A stretch of DNA of 64,000 bases, taken from positions 1,922,001 through 1,986,000 of the forward strand of contig NEEC01000004.1 of assembly GCA_002189035.1 (NCBI GenBank), read 5' to 3'. The position numbers and the translations under genes were made by a program. The DNA comes from Utricularia gibba. Its lineage: Eukaryota > Streptophyta > Magnoliopsida > Lamiales > Lentibulariaceae. The notes beneath the pieces are model-generated. The model saw only the letters and a list, made by a program, of their open reading frames with translations, was not told where the DNA came from and made no database searches. Below, piece by piece: positions 12,251-24,201 of this stretch; position 1 is the first letter of the stretch, and the number at the start of each line of letters is the position of its first letter.

Positions 12251-13053
12251 TGAAAAAATTCGGATGCATGAGCTATAGGAGTGCTGGTGTGCATGTCATG
12301 TATCACTCAATGTGCATGAATAAATTTCTCTTGGGGAGTGTTTTCGAATATTAATTCCTCAAGTTGATACGTTCAAAACCGCTTAGGACTAGGGTTGCCA
12401 ACTCTTTTCTTTCCTCTCTTTTTTTCTTCTTTTTTTTTTCAATAGTGAAGGGCAGCTCGTTCTGAATTGATCCGGGTATAATGTCATGGCCTTTCTTGTG
12501 AAAGAGTGTTTTTCAAGCACCCAAACCTTATAACTCCAGGCCTCCTTCTACTCCTCCGGATCAATCCATCCCTTCTTACCAATTCACCACTTATTGAATC
12601 CGCACATGCTTTTCTATTATGTGCTGCTTTTCATGACTTTGATCTCAACATTTTTTTTTGGTACTGCTTTTCTTTCTTTTTCTTCTTTTTTTTCTAAGCT
12701 GGCAACCTGTCCCAAAACAATTGTGAAGTTTATCAACTCAAGTGAAACTAATCTAGATCACACTTCCTAGGTTTCTCTAATCATGCACATGCTCTTATAA
12801 AATCAAAGGTAGAACATGCTCTCAGGTATATAGAAGGCATAGAAAGTTCATACATCCAAATCCTCTCATAGTTGCAATGTTCAATCATGTGGCCATTCAA
12901 ATTAGTTCACTAACTGGAAACAAAACAAACAAGCAAGTACTCGACTATTCCTAGCACAAACTAATAGACACATATACGAGCAGCATCCTAAGGAAAAGTA
13001 AAACTAAAAAGAAAAACGAAAATAAAACTACGCAAAATAAGTTCAGCAGCAGG
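12251..13053. other. Non-coding, with poly-T tracts
   Basis: Long T-rich tracts lie at about 12415-12440 and 12650-12690. No gene is recognised. Confidence 0.3.
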
Positions 13054-13744
13054 TTACTTGTTCAGGGAGGAGTTTATCACTCCCTGTTTCAGTTCTTGCA
13101 CTTCACGAATTAAATCAGACATTTTCTCATTCAATTCTTTGATCATTTCCGGGCAGCAGCATCCTGTGTTGTTGTGCTTGGAGGTTGCAGGAGCAGGGGC
13201 ATTTGTGTTGCCTTCTTCAGGGATAGACTGTCTGCAAAGACCTGCCAAAGATCTAAAAACAAACCCACTTCCTTGGGCTTTGATTAGTCCAGCAACTTTT
13301 AATGAAACTTTTAATGAAATAAGCATCTAAAGGCACTGTCTTAGATTCAACATGAAAATATTCTAATTCAGACAGTTTTTCAATGCATAAAATATGAGCA
13401 AGATGCATAATAATGTTGCCAAAACTCAAATGTTGAATTTTCGTGCACCTATAGTCTCTAGTCATTTGTTCAGCAATCATGGCACCTAAGTTTAGAGAGC
13501 GTTTGTTCATAATGCACCACATAACAAATAATTCATGCTTATAAAGAGAATTAAATCCCACAGTTCGTCCAAAAAGAGTTGTGATGACAAGAATATGAAC
13601 ATAATGCATAACCGGATCAACAAATAAGTCAGTCTTAGTCCTTTTTGCCTTAAACTCTATAGCATGCTGGTCGGTCAGAATAGCATAAATTTCCTCAGCA
13701 TCAAATTCATCAGGGTAATCAAAAAGGGATGTTTTAGTCCCCAT
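13054..13744 (-). pseudogene. Athila/Tat-type retrotransposon ORF1 remnant
   Basis: The minus-strand frame starting at 13744 gives LFGRTVGFNSLYKHELFVMWCI then MNKRSLNLGAMIAEQM. This matches the pattern of the plant-specific 'putative plant transposon protein' domain in Athila-like elements, where a KHELF-x-x-W-x-L-x-x-x-R-x-x-N-x-GA-x-x-A core is usual. A frameshift near 13330-13250 shifts into a second frame (13326-13054) with a coiled-coil-like tail, IKELNEKMSDLIREVQELK. The protein is broken. Confidence 0.5.
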
Positions 13745-13759
13745 CCCTATGTGTTTCTA

Positions 13760-14860
13760 TGCTTTTGTGACTAGTACCACTGTTGCATCTTTTATTCCTA
13801 ATTGTGATTAAATCTATTATTTAATCTCAACCTTAGTTCTAATAGCTCCCCTGAGTAGTGCAGCATATGTTAATGTAGTTGTAAGAGATGGGGACAAAAG
13901 CTGAAGTACACCAGATCCCAAGGTAAAGAGAAAAAGAAGATTTTTGGAATGATGAGAAGGAGAAAAATATCTCAACCACCTTAGAGGGCACGCCACACAC
14001 TTATGGGGGAGAGATTTGAAAAGAAATTACCAGAAGAAAAAATAAGATGACCTAGGAACGAAGCTTAGATCTAAAGATTGTCTTTTGTTTTTCAAGAATA
14101 TTACTCCCAACTAGAAGTAGTCTACAACATTTTTAGCTTCTTGCTTGAACTTTTTACATTTTGTTCTTATTTGTTTCCTAATTATCAAACAGTGATATGG
14201 ACACAATGTGTTTGATGTTTTGTGTTCTAGTTTTATTTACCTTCAACATAAGTGGCTAAATACACAAAATGCCTTGGGGTAGAAAGGGGAAAGTGATTAT
14301 GTACATGATTGAATGATGTTTTATGTACATGATTATTGCTTGTTAGACTATATTAGTTTGATAATCAAACCATTTTCTTATCCTACCAAGGTAGATCCAG
14401 GAGAAGGAAGTGATTATATTCATCATAAACAACCTAAGTAGAAATAGACAAAAAGTTAGGAAAATTAAGAATTCGAGTACACTTGAATCCTTGTATTATT
14501 AGATGAATGATTATCAAGTTAGGTGGTTAAGTGTTGTAATGATCATGTCACTTCTGGAAGCCTCAAGGCATTGCATTATCGTATTCTAATTAATAGTTGA
14601 ATATGCCTGTTATTTGTTACCGTATTTTATTGTAAACTTGCCTTACTCTTACTTTAGACTAAATTTTTTAACCGTGAAAAAAACAATATGTATTAACCTT
14701 CACACAAAAGCACATAACTCCTTATGTTCGACCTTAATCCACTATGCTTATATTTTCGTACGATTGATTGTGAATTAGGTTAGAAATTTATTTGATACAT
14801 GAATTTGCAATTTTAACGACTTGCATAATTTTCATTTATCAGATGCTTTGGCTGATGACA
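13760..14860 (+). repeat. LTR-like repeat, family copy 1
   Basis: Shares a long collinear pattern with 42950-43995, 45010-46090 and the 3' part at 37900-38330. Common phrases are AGGAACGAAGCT, AAGAATATTACT, TTTATTTACCTT, GAGTGGCTAA/AAGTGGCTAA, TCCACTATGCT and TGAATTAGGTT, ending in TTTATTTGATA and CATAATTT. The copy at 37.9-38.3 kb leads into a gypsy gag, so the family is inferred to be LTRs of an Athila/Tat-like gypsy element. Confidence 0.5.
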
Positions 14861-15371
14861 ACATAACAGTTAATGCCAATATGATGCTCTTCAATCATTT
14901 CTTGATAGCACCGCACCGTGTTGTGCCCTTGTTCGAAGCACCACATTTATGGATTAGTACTAGAAAGCATAACACTGCACTTGTTTGCACTCCGTGCTTC
15001 TGAGGATGTTGGAACATCGCTTGTCCTCTACTAAGGTGCTCATGCTCTATGCACAACCTTCCCCACTTCAATCCAATGTTGTGTATACAAGTTACATGTA
15101 CTCATCTTTGGTCCACACTTTCATATGCAATACTATACATATTTGCTTAGAACCTAAAATATTCAATGTATAAACTAACAAGTGAACAAATGTAACAAAA
15201 GTTAGGCATATAGCAATCCGCTAAGTCCACCAAAATGCAAAAACAGCACAAATGGTTCAAGATCTAAGATCAAAGGCTAGACTATGCACAATCACTCGAG
15301 GCAAGAAAGTAGGAAAAGGTCACACGGTTTGAACTAATCATATCCGCTATAGTAAAACGTTAAAGCATAGT

Positions 15372-15896
15372 GTTAAGGACGAAAATCGGCATTGGGGTCG
15401 GAACTAATTTTCGGGTTATGGAGTTCGTTAGAGGCGTCGAACTCGGGTGTCAGTTTTATGCTTTGTTTGGTGCGTTTTACGAAAATAGAAAAGAACGAAG
15501 AGTTTTTACGTGGAAACCGCCGAGGGATGGAAAAACCATGGAGCTATCGAGGCTCACCGAAGAAGTCTTCACTAGATGGAGGTGGGGAGAGAAGTACAAG
15601 TTGGAGGGCTTAGAGACGAACCCCTTTCTCTTCAGGATTTTTCTTATTTATAGAAGAGGTCGGTCTGACCGAATCCTGAATTCCGTAGATGTCGATCGAT
15701 TTCCGCCCTTGTACTGTGGTCTCGTTTTTCAGATAACCGCCACTTGTTCTGTCGTAATTCAGCAACTTATCAGACTATGCAAAATGGCTGCCGCTATTAG
15801 ATTCTGACAATTTTTGGTATGTCGCCCTTTGTCATACTATCGTAACACCTTTTGGCAGCTTTTCAGGGACTGACTAATCCGATTTGTACCCCATCA
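15372..15896 (+). repeat. Solo LTR (copia-like) with 5-bp target duplication CATAG
   Basis: Begins TGTTAAGG and ends CCCCATCA. It is flanked on both sides by CATAG (15367-15371 and 15897-15901). A TTATTTATAG box at about 15645 fits an LTR promoter. A homologous solo LTR lies at 42415-42936, with shared TTTTTACGTGGAAACC and GGAAAAACCA. No internal retrotransposon sequence is attached, so this is a solo LTR left by LTR-LTR recombination. Confidence 0.85.
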
Positions 15897-16026
15897 CATA
15901 GAAAGTTGTAGTGGCATACCTATGATGATCTTCCTACGTGATGCTGGTTCTGTATCAACTCTCACGCCTGCTGCATCACTGTTAATCCCAAGCGACACAA
16001 CTCCTTGCATGCCCATACATTCAGCT

Positions 16027-16790
16027 CTACATTTCGTGAAAGAACTTCATGTGATCATCACTTCCCCTCAGCCTCCATTTGCTTTGTAAAGACCACCGTG
16101 AGGAGTCAATACTGTTGTGTGATTCGGAGTTCCTACTCTCTAAGGTGACATTCACACCCTCGATGCCACAGCCACATGGGTCACAAGGTCTATTAGTGTA
16201 GGAAAAGTTCATATCTTGTCTAGTGATATCTGGATCGAGAGGACAATCCCAAGATGTATTCACATACTCATCGACCTCTTCGGCGAATTTTCTATTCCTG
16301 GTCGTGCCTACGAAGTTCATAGTATTATTTTCGGTAGCTCGATCCTTTCCAAAGATTTCATGCCACTCCATGTAATATGACCATGCTTTGTATCTTAGCA
16401 TGTGCACCCTCAGTACATGCTGACATAAACACAAGATAAGTACCAGTTATAACACCGCTGACTATAAGGAGATATGTGCCTGGTCAGTTTCCTTCCAAAT
16501 CTCCTCATCGGCATCTACAATGTAGGTTAGATTGTTGAAATCAGTGATCGACCATCCTAAAAAATCGATAAGGAGGTAGTAATTTTTTTTCCATGTGTGC
16601 ATCTTATTGGATATGTGCAAGTGTGCATAAATGTTAGTTCATAGGCAGAGTTTCAAGAACTTTGTCTCTAATGCTTGGTGATACTCACCCTTGAAACCAT
16701 TCTCAATCTTCCAGGCTTCTTTTACTATATGCTTCAGTACATGTAACAAGTCCTTCTCCTCATCTGCCTTCTAGGCCATCTTCGTTTTTT
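16027..16790 (-). pseudogene. Myb/SANT-like DNA-binding protein remnant (transposon-associated type)
   Basis: On the minus strand, separated pieces read ADEEKDLLHVLKHIVKEAWK, then YIVDADEEIWKE, then WHEIFGKDRATENN followed by an acidic and Ser-rich tail. The order and motifs match the plant Myb/SANT-like domain, with its V-x-A-D/S-E-x-W helix and IFGxDxATG ending. This domain occurs in Harbinger companion proteins and related host genes. Pieces lie in different frames separated by intron-like or broken DNA, and no start is evident. It is probably a decayed copy. Confidence 0.45.
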
Positions 16791-17250
16791 TGGTAAAGTC
16801 TTCGATAACATTTGGGTTATATATATACCTATGGTCTACATCTAAGGAAATGAAGCAGAAAGAACAAATCAAAACTAACAACAATGTACAATAAGACATA
16901 TGTAATCGACAAGTAATCCAAGCACCAAAGCCCTCACATACTAGTGAAATCGTTGGAGATCTCGTCGCGTGCTAGCACCGCATTCCTGTAGATGTTGTCA
17001 GTGAGGAAGCGGGAAAACGAATTGTGATATAAAGGGGTGGGAATTTTGAGAAGGGATATATTGATATTTTCATGTATACATTCATCATATATTTAATTTT
17101 ATATTCACACATCAAACATATTTTTATCTTAAATTCAAATAAATTAAACTCATTAACCAAATTCAAATAATTTTCTAAACTTATAAAATCTATTTATCTA
17201 AACCCAAATAAATTAAACCTGAATTTAAGTATTACCCACCAACTAAACAT
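16791..17250. other. AT-rich intergenic DNA
   Basis: No gene is recognised. The homology shared by the three OSC 5' flanks begins at about 17250. Confidence 0.4.
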
Positions 17251-17916
17251 GACATCAGCATATCAACACTTTACACAAACAAAATGAAGTAGAACAGATA
17301 AAGCATAAATGATGGATCAAGAATAACCCTAGGGGACGGGCAGATATTTTTAGGGCGGCCGCTTAACAATTTCCACGTCCAGAATGGTGGCGGCGGGTTT
17401 TCATTACATGGACGTCTGACAAATGCTTTTTATGACATCATGTCTTTTCCTTAATGAAACATATATTGTTATAATAATTGTGTCCCATTTTCTTTTTGGG
17501 TTAATATGTGTCTGCATAATAAAAAGTAAGCGCTACAGTGGGTAATCAGTAATTACAAGAAGAAGGTATTCTATCTAATTTTTTTGATAAATAGTTGTTT
17601 TAAAAACTTATCGATTAGTTATACAATCACAAATAAAACTCAATTTAGTATTTAACTAAATAAATTAAGTAGAGGCGTTTGATTCACCGGGTTCCGGACG
17701 GCTCAACCTTTGGATTTCTAAAAACTGCGTGCTACCAGAAATTTCGTTTCTGGGTAGGTTGACTGGACTTTTCTGTTTTACTTGTGTACGACAACAGACG
17801 CCCGTCACCTTACGGTGCTTCCTTTTCATTACATAAACCACTCACTTATCACAAGTCTCTCCACTACCAAGCCACACATAACACACCCACGCACACCCAG
17901 AGAGAGAGAGGAAGCC
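17251..17916 (+). promoter_or_regulatory. OSC1 upstream region
   Basis: Homologous to 31425-32015 (OSC2) and 48098-48631 (OSC3): shared ATATCAACACTT, ATGATGGAT(T/C)AAGAATA, CCCTAGG and GAAATTTCGTTTCTGGGTAG words. The TATA-like site is TACATAAA at 17830-17837, 80 bp before the ATG, with a GA repeat just before the start codon. OSC1 has extra sequence at about 17540-17710 that the other two lack. Confidence 0.6.
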
Positions 17917-20900
17917 ATGTGGAAGCTGAAGATAGCGGAAGGGAAAGATTCGCCTTATCTATACAGCACAAACGGGTTCGTGGGAAGACAGATCTGGGAG
18001 TTCGATCCTGAGGCCGGGACGCCGGAGGAACGGGAAGCTTTTGAGGATGCTCGCCGGAAGTTTCAAGAGAATAGGAAGCATGGGTTTCATTCATGCGGTG
18101 ATATGTTCACGAGAATCCAGGTGCTTGATTGGAAGGAGAGGCTACTTGGTGAATTTGGGATCCAGTATTTTGGTTACCAATTGCGTTTCCACGTTTACAG
18201 CTGAAGAAGGAGAGCGGGATTGATCTACTGAGCTTGCCGCCTGCGAGAGTCGGAGAAAACGAGGCCGTCAGCTACGAAACGGCGACGGTGGCCGTGAGGA
18301 AAGCATTGCGTCTTAATCGCGCTATTCAGGCGGTGGACGGTCATTGGCCGGCAGAGAACGCCGGCCCAATGTTCTTCACACCACCCCTGGTACGTGGCAG
18401 CTCGAAGGATACCCTTCTCCTTTCATTTTTTTTTTTAAACAAACTTAATTATCCTGTAATTTCCACTTTTTTTTTTGTTGTACAGATAATCGCACTGTAC
18501 ATAGGTGGAGCCATTAATGCAACTTTAACTTACGAACACAAAAAGGAGATGATCCGTTACATCCTCAATCATCAGGTACTTTTTCGAATGATTTTGTAAA
18601 TTAAAATTTTCAAAACATATTTATTAATCATTTACGTTTTACTCTTTAATGTATTTACCTTTTTTACATTTTTATTAATAACTTATTTTTAGTACTGATC
18701 TATATTAAAAATTTATCTTTATTTTCATCTCTAAATTTTAAATTATAAAATTAAATTTCAAATTATTAATTTAAATAATTTAAATCATAATCTTCAATTA
18801 AAACCTTAAAAATATGATATTATAACTTTAAACTAACCTAAATCAAAATAATAAAATTTATTTATCTTTATTTTAATCTCTAAAATGTCCAAAAACTTAT
18901 TAATATATTATACCCAAAGTATAAATACTGAATTTAAACCTTCAATTGAAACAATAAGGTCTGAAAATAAACTATATTTTTAATAATATTAATATATGAA
19001 AAAATACATCTAATAAATTTATTAAAAATAGAATACATAAAGAATCATAAAGATAAAATAAAATACAAAAAATATCTCTACTTTTATTAATATTACAATT
19101 TTTTTTATAAGATAATATAAATAAAAAAAGTAAATACAAAAAAGTTGAGATATTTACAAAGATAAAAGTATATTATCAATTATATTCTACAATTCAGATA
19201 AAACAATAACAAATTTGAAAACAAGAGTAAAATGAAAATGTTTTTAAAAAACTAGAGAATTTAACCTATTATCTTGTACTCTTTCTAGATTAGATTCTAA
19301 TTAATTCTCTATTTAACCTAATTGTGGTTTCAAATTATGTAACACATTTGTGATTATGACATGATAGAACGCGGATGGCGGATGGGGATTTTACATAGAG
19401 GGGCATAGCACCATGATCGGATCAGCCCTCAGTTATGTCTCGCTGAGGTTACTAGGGTTGGGCCCGGACGATGCGGACGGTGCCGTCGCCAAGGGCCGAA
19501 AATGGATCCTCGACCACGGTGGAGCAACCGGCATTCCTTCCTGGGGAAAAGCATACCTTTCGGTAATTTCATTCCGTTTGTAGGTATTTGTTTGTACGTT
19601 TCATGGGTTGCTAAAACTATATTTGACCAGGTACTTGGAGTGTACGGCTGGGATGGGTGCAACCCTCTTCCACCAGAGTTCTGGTTGTTCCCTTCAGTTC
19701 TTCCTTATCATCCGGGTATGATTCTTCTACAGGGAAACCTACAAGGAAGCTTTGTTTGCCTGATCCCATTCTAATCAGTAGTTTGAATACAAAAATGCAG
19801 CAAAAATGTGGTGCTATTGTCGTACAACATACATGCCAATGTCGTATTTGTATGGAAGGAAGTTCCATGGTCCTCTGACGGACCTGGTCATGTCCCTCAG
19901 ACAAGAGATCCATGTGAGGCCGTACCATCAGATCGATTGGAACAAGGCTCGCCATGATTGCTGCAAGGAGGACGTGTACTTCCCCCACACCTTCGTACAG
20001 GACTTGCTTTGGGATGTTCTTAACTATTGCTCTGAGCCCTTCATGAGGCGATGGCCGCTGAATAGGATACGGCAGAAGGCTCTTGACAAGACGATCAAGC
20101 ACATGCGTTACGGCGCAGAGGAAAGCCGATACATGACCATTGGATGTGTGGAAAAGGTACGTGCGTACATGTTGTTTTCAAGATTACAGCAATATGGTTT
20201 CTCTGTGAGGCAGAGCACATGTGAGTTTGTCGCAAATTTTTATGTGTTGCAGTCTCTACAAATGATGTGTTGGTTTGCCCTTGATCCAAACTGCGAGGAG
20301 TGGAAGTACCACATTGCAAGAGTTCCTGATTATCTGTGGCTAGCAGAGGATGGCATGAAGATGCATGTTTGTTAACTGACTTTACATCTGCATCAACTTC
20401 CATTCCCTTATCAGTTCTTTGATTGGAAATTTACTTGTTTGAATGAAGAGCTTTGGAAGTCAACTATGGGACTGCGTACTTGCAACTCAGGCAATACTCG
20501 CTAGTGGGATGACAGAGGAGTATGGTGACTCTCTAAAGAAAGCGCATTTCTACATCAAAGAATCCCAAGTATGATGATCCATCTATGAACTTCAATTGCT
20601 TTCTCATTTCACTTAGCTTTTGTGAAGGTGGTTTGATTCTTGGTTGAAATGCAGATAAAAGAAAATCCGAAGGGAGATTTTGAAAACATGCACCGGCATT
20701 TCACAAAGGGAGGTTGGACGTTTTCCGATCAGGATCAGGGATGGGTTGTATCTGACTGCACAGCTGAATCACTCAAGGTAGGACTAAACTTCACAAACCC
20801 ACAATCTCTTCCGAATTTAGAAACGCAATAGGGAGAGTCCTCTTTCCCTATGACACTCAATGAGTTGCGCTCTATCTGCTATTCCAGTGTCTGCTTCTGC

Positions 20901-22295
20901 TATCCCAAATGCCAGAGGAAATTGCAGGGGAAAAGGCAAAAGTGGAGGGTCTCTATGAAGCTGTAAACGTACTGCTCTACTTGCAAGTAAGCATGGCTGA
21001 TATACACATCAGGATTTCTTTAATACCTATGGGTTTGCAACTAATCGAAAATTCCGACGATCATCCAGAGTCCTCTGAGTGGCGGATTTGCGCTATGGGA
21101 GCCTGCAATTCCACAGCCTTACTTGCAGGTAAACAATTATCACGTCAAGATATTAGCACACATACTCTTCATCCAATATGCTCATCTCAGAACATTTCGC
21201 AGGTGTTGAATCCATCCGAACTCTTTGCTGACATAGTTGTTGAGCAAGAGTAAGATTTCAACTGCGTTCTTTGGTGGTTCAACAAGAAAGATAAATAACA
21301 CATGTATGTGTATGCAGGCATGTAGAATGCACTGCATCCGTCATGCAAGCACTGGTATACTTCAAGCGCCAGTATCCCGGACACCGTGAGAAGGAGATTG
21401 AGCTCTCCATTGCAAAAGCAGTACACTATCTACAAGAAAAGCAATGGCCTGATGGCTCATGGTGAGCTGTCAGCATACTGTGATCTACTCCACCGATGCA
21501 TACAGCAACAACTCAAATCTGGTTGCGTTGCAGGTACGGCTACTGGGGAATCTGCTTCATCTACGGCACATTCTTCGTGCTTGCAGGACTGGCTTCGGTC
21601 GGAAAGACGTACGAGAACAGCGATGCCGTCCGAAAAGCCGCCAACTTCTTCTTGTCCATACAAAACGAAGAAGGTGGATGGGGAGAATCCCTCGAGTCCT
21701 GTCCCTCTACGGTACTCACTATACATACTTGTTCATTTCAATAGGATGAATGGCGGCCAGATTGCGTTCTTATAAGCTTTCCATTGTTGCAGAAATACAC
21801 TCCTCTAGAAGGAAATCGGACCAACTTGGTTCAAACATCCTGGGCCATGCTCGGACTCATGCTTAGCGGGCAGGTTCGTTATACCGCACTTAAAATAACA
21901 GTGAAATCTTTTAACATATTGTAATCATTCTTTTGTTCTACGAAATGATCCACTCATTTCCACCAATACATTGTCGCATTTCTTACAAACGGAATCTGTG
22001 CTTCCCTTTTAGATGGAAAGAGACCCAAAGCCACTGCATAGAGCAGCCAAGTTGCTGATCAATGCGCAAATGGGGGATGGCGATTTGCCTCAGCAGGTGA
22101 AGCTTAAAACACATCTTTCCAGAAACAAGAAACCTAGTTTATGTGTTGCTTTATACATCATATGACATGCTCTCGCAGGAAATCACGGGAGTGTTCCAGA
22201 AGAACTGCATGCTCCATTACCCTCTACACCGGAACATTTTCCCATTGTGGGCGTTGGGGAAATACAGGAAGCGAGCATGGCCAGGCCAGATCTAG
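17917..22295 (+). CDS. Oxidosqualene cyclase OSC1 (intact, 17 exons)
   Basis: Predicted exons: 17917-18120, 18201-18389, 18486-18575, 19368-19562, 19631-19715, 19801-20156, 20253-20366, 20449-20568, 20655-20777, 20888-20986, 21069-21128, 21203-21249, 21318-21461, 21534-21711, 21793-21873, 22013-22096, 22179-22295. They join without a frame break to 762 codons including stop, giving 761 aa, the usual OSC length. The start is the family-typical MWKLKIAEG. Motifs: MWCYCR (257-262), catalytic DCTAE (485-489), VECT with Cys565, and QW-type repeats ([26 protein letters not shown]). OSCs cyclise 2,3-oxidosqualene at the ER membrane to triterpenes or sterols. The N-terminal third ([14 protein letters not shown]) resembles the lupeol/friedelin/mixed-amyrin synthase branch rather than cycloartenol synthases. 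MWCYCR is the Trp form seen in beta-amyrin-type enzymes. The product cannot be assigned. Intron 3 is 792 bp against about 92 bp in the paralogues. Confidence 0.93.
18590..19290. repeat. About 700-bp AT-rich insertion in OSC1 intron 3
   Basis: Absent from intron 3 of OSC2 and OSC3. The two ends share AAAACAT and TTTTACTCTT words in inverted orientation, so it may be a decayed MITE. No clear target duplication was found. Confidence 0.5.
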
Positions 22296-22539
22296 AACCC
22301 CTCACACGAAAATGTTGATAATGGTCATAAGTGTTTTTATATATTTTTTATACGACAAACATCGAAATCATATAATCTGTTACCTGAACAAACAACGTTG
22401 TTGATTGGAGTCATCAATAGGACTAGACCTGGGCAGGGGTGTCGACTTGGCGGGTAACGAGTTGTACACGTTAAGTCATGACCATATTACAGTTTCACGA
22501 GTCCATGGATATACGGATTCTGACCCCTAACTTGGGTGT

Positions 22540-22795
22540 AAAATGAACTCCCCAAAGGCATGAGAGCTGAGATCAGCAGCAAAGTGCGCAGATGTAAAAT
22601 GGATTCGTATCATCCACAGCAGAGACACGTAAAAGGTGGCTGCTGGTAAGATATTTTTAGAGTTAAAGCTGGCCGTCAACAAATATCCATCGGCATATCC
22701 CACTCTTATGTTTCTAAGGATCATGGAAAAAAAAAAGCAAGGCACTATATTATGTTTGTGAGGGATTGGCTGTTAAATCATTTGTTTTAAGTCAG
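22540..22795 (+). repeat. 3'-flank block shared with OSC3
   Basis: Nearly identical to 52730-52975 (CCCCAAAGGCATGAGAGCTG and onward to TTGTTTTAAGT). It marks the shared 3' flank of the duplicated unit. In OSC2 this block is missing because of a flank deletion. Confidence 0.8.
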
Positions 22796-24195
22796 TGTGT
22801 GGTAGAATCATTTACATCTTTAAATGGGTATATATGTAAACTCAATCGTAAAACAAATATAAGTATATAGGATTAGAGTAGAACATAAAGAATTTTGTGC
22901 TTGCCATATGAAAACTAATGCATTCAATATTTGGCACGGGTGAAGATTAAGTCTAAACTAAAACTAATTTAGTTACGCGATAAAATACAATAAAATAATA
23001 AACAAAAAATTTGGTACTATCTGAACAAGATAATGCAATACTTTGAAGTTCTAAAAGTAACATGATTATTTTTATGCTTATACCATCCATCACACGAAAA
23101 TTTGGTACTCTTTAAGATTACTCCTAAAGAGTTCCATATATCACATTTAACTAACAAATTAAGAGTTCAAATCTATTTAAAATATCATGATTATTACAAT
23201 ACAGCCTACTTATCATTGATACATGTGCTTTATGCTTCCAACCTATTGGGTACGTACCTGATACACGAGATGCGTGGATACGCTTGGATACTTTAATATT
23301 ATTAAAAAAATTAAAAAATATATTAAATAGTTTTTATTATTTCAAGAAGTACCTCTAAGGACAACTCCTGATGTGACCCTCTAATCTATAGAGATTAGCA
23401 ACCCACGAACAAGAAGTGATTTTGAAACTTAGAAAGTAACTCACCCAAGTCTATGCTCAAGAGAATGAATCTCTTGCAACCAGACTTCGAAACAAAGAAA
23501 AGTAAGAGCCACACTTCAAAAAGAGAAGGGATTGGAAGTGATAATCCTAGGACACCACAAGCTCAAAGCTTGATAAGTCAAGAGTGTTCAAGCACTCAAA
23601 GAAGATGAGTATCCTTACAACATACATTAAAATGAACTAAAGGTCCTAAAAGAGTACAACTCTAGAGTATTTATACTTTAGGATTGAGCTCTAACATTAC
23701 TTGATCCAAACTAAATGAAATAGAAAAGTCTAACAAGCCCAATGCTCTAAGATAAATCCACCTTCATGTAGTTGAGCTCTTTTGATGGGATGTCTTCAAG
23801 CCCATGCTTGATTCCAATAGTATTAAGGAGGGCCTTAAGTGTATCTTCAAGCATCTTGGTTTTGTTCCTAGTCATTAATCCTGATGGAATGATCTTTGTC
23901 TCTAATATGTTCACTTGGACAAACTCCTTATCATTCTTTAAATACACTTCATTATCTTCTTGGGGCTCATCAACTCCTATACAATTCTTGCAAGAGCTAG
24001 AGAAGTAGCTACGAGTAAAGCACTTGATGATACGGCTTTACAAGTAGCATTGCCCTTCTTCACTCATGCGATATTGTTGGATCAGGCTTTTGCCCATTGG
24101 AATAGACTTCTAATTTTTCAATTAGTTACCTATTTTATCTAAAGTAAGGAATGCTTAGATTTGCTTCTTGATCATATCTATTGTTTTTTTTTTCA
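22796..24195. other. Intergenic, repeat-derived; no gene recognised
   Basis: 23370-23720 has LTR-like text (CAACTCTAGAGTATTTATACTTTAGG). A minus-strand 66-codon frame at 23747-23947 is not recognised. 22430-22470 carries GGGCAGGGGTGTCGACTTGG, a hAT-terminus-like word. No boundaries can be fixed. Confidence 0.3.
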
Positions 24196-24201
24196 AAAAT
24201 C

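Noticed and set aside
17864-18094. Minus-strand open frames overlapping OSC exons (also at 31963-32193, 19617-20102, 33017-33502, 49673-50158)
   Set aside because: They recur only because the OSC exons are duplicated. They lie opposite real exons and encode no recognisable domain.
17917-22295. Cycloartenol or lanosterol synthase identity for the OSCs
   Set aside because: The N-terminal region and MWCYCR motif fit the triterpene synthase branch better; cycloartenol synthases usually have MWCHCR.
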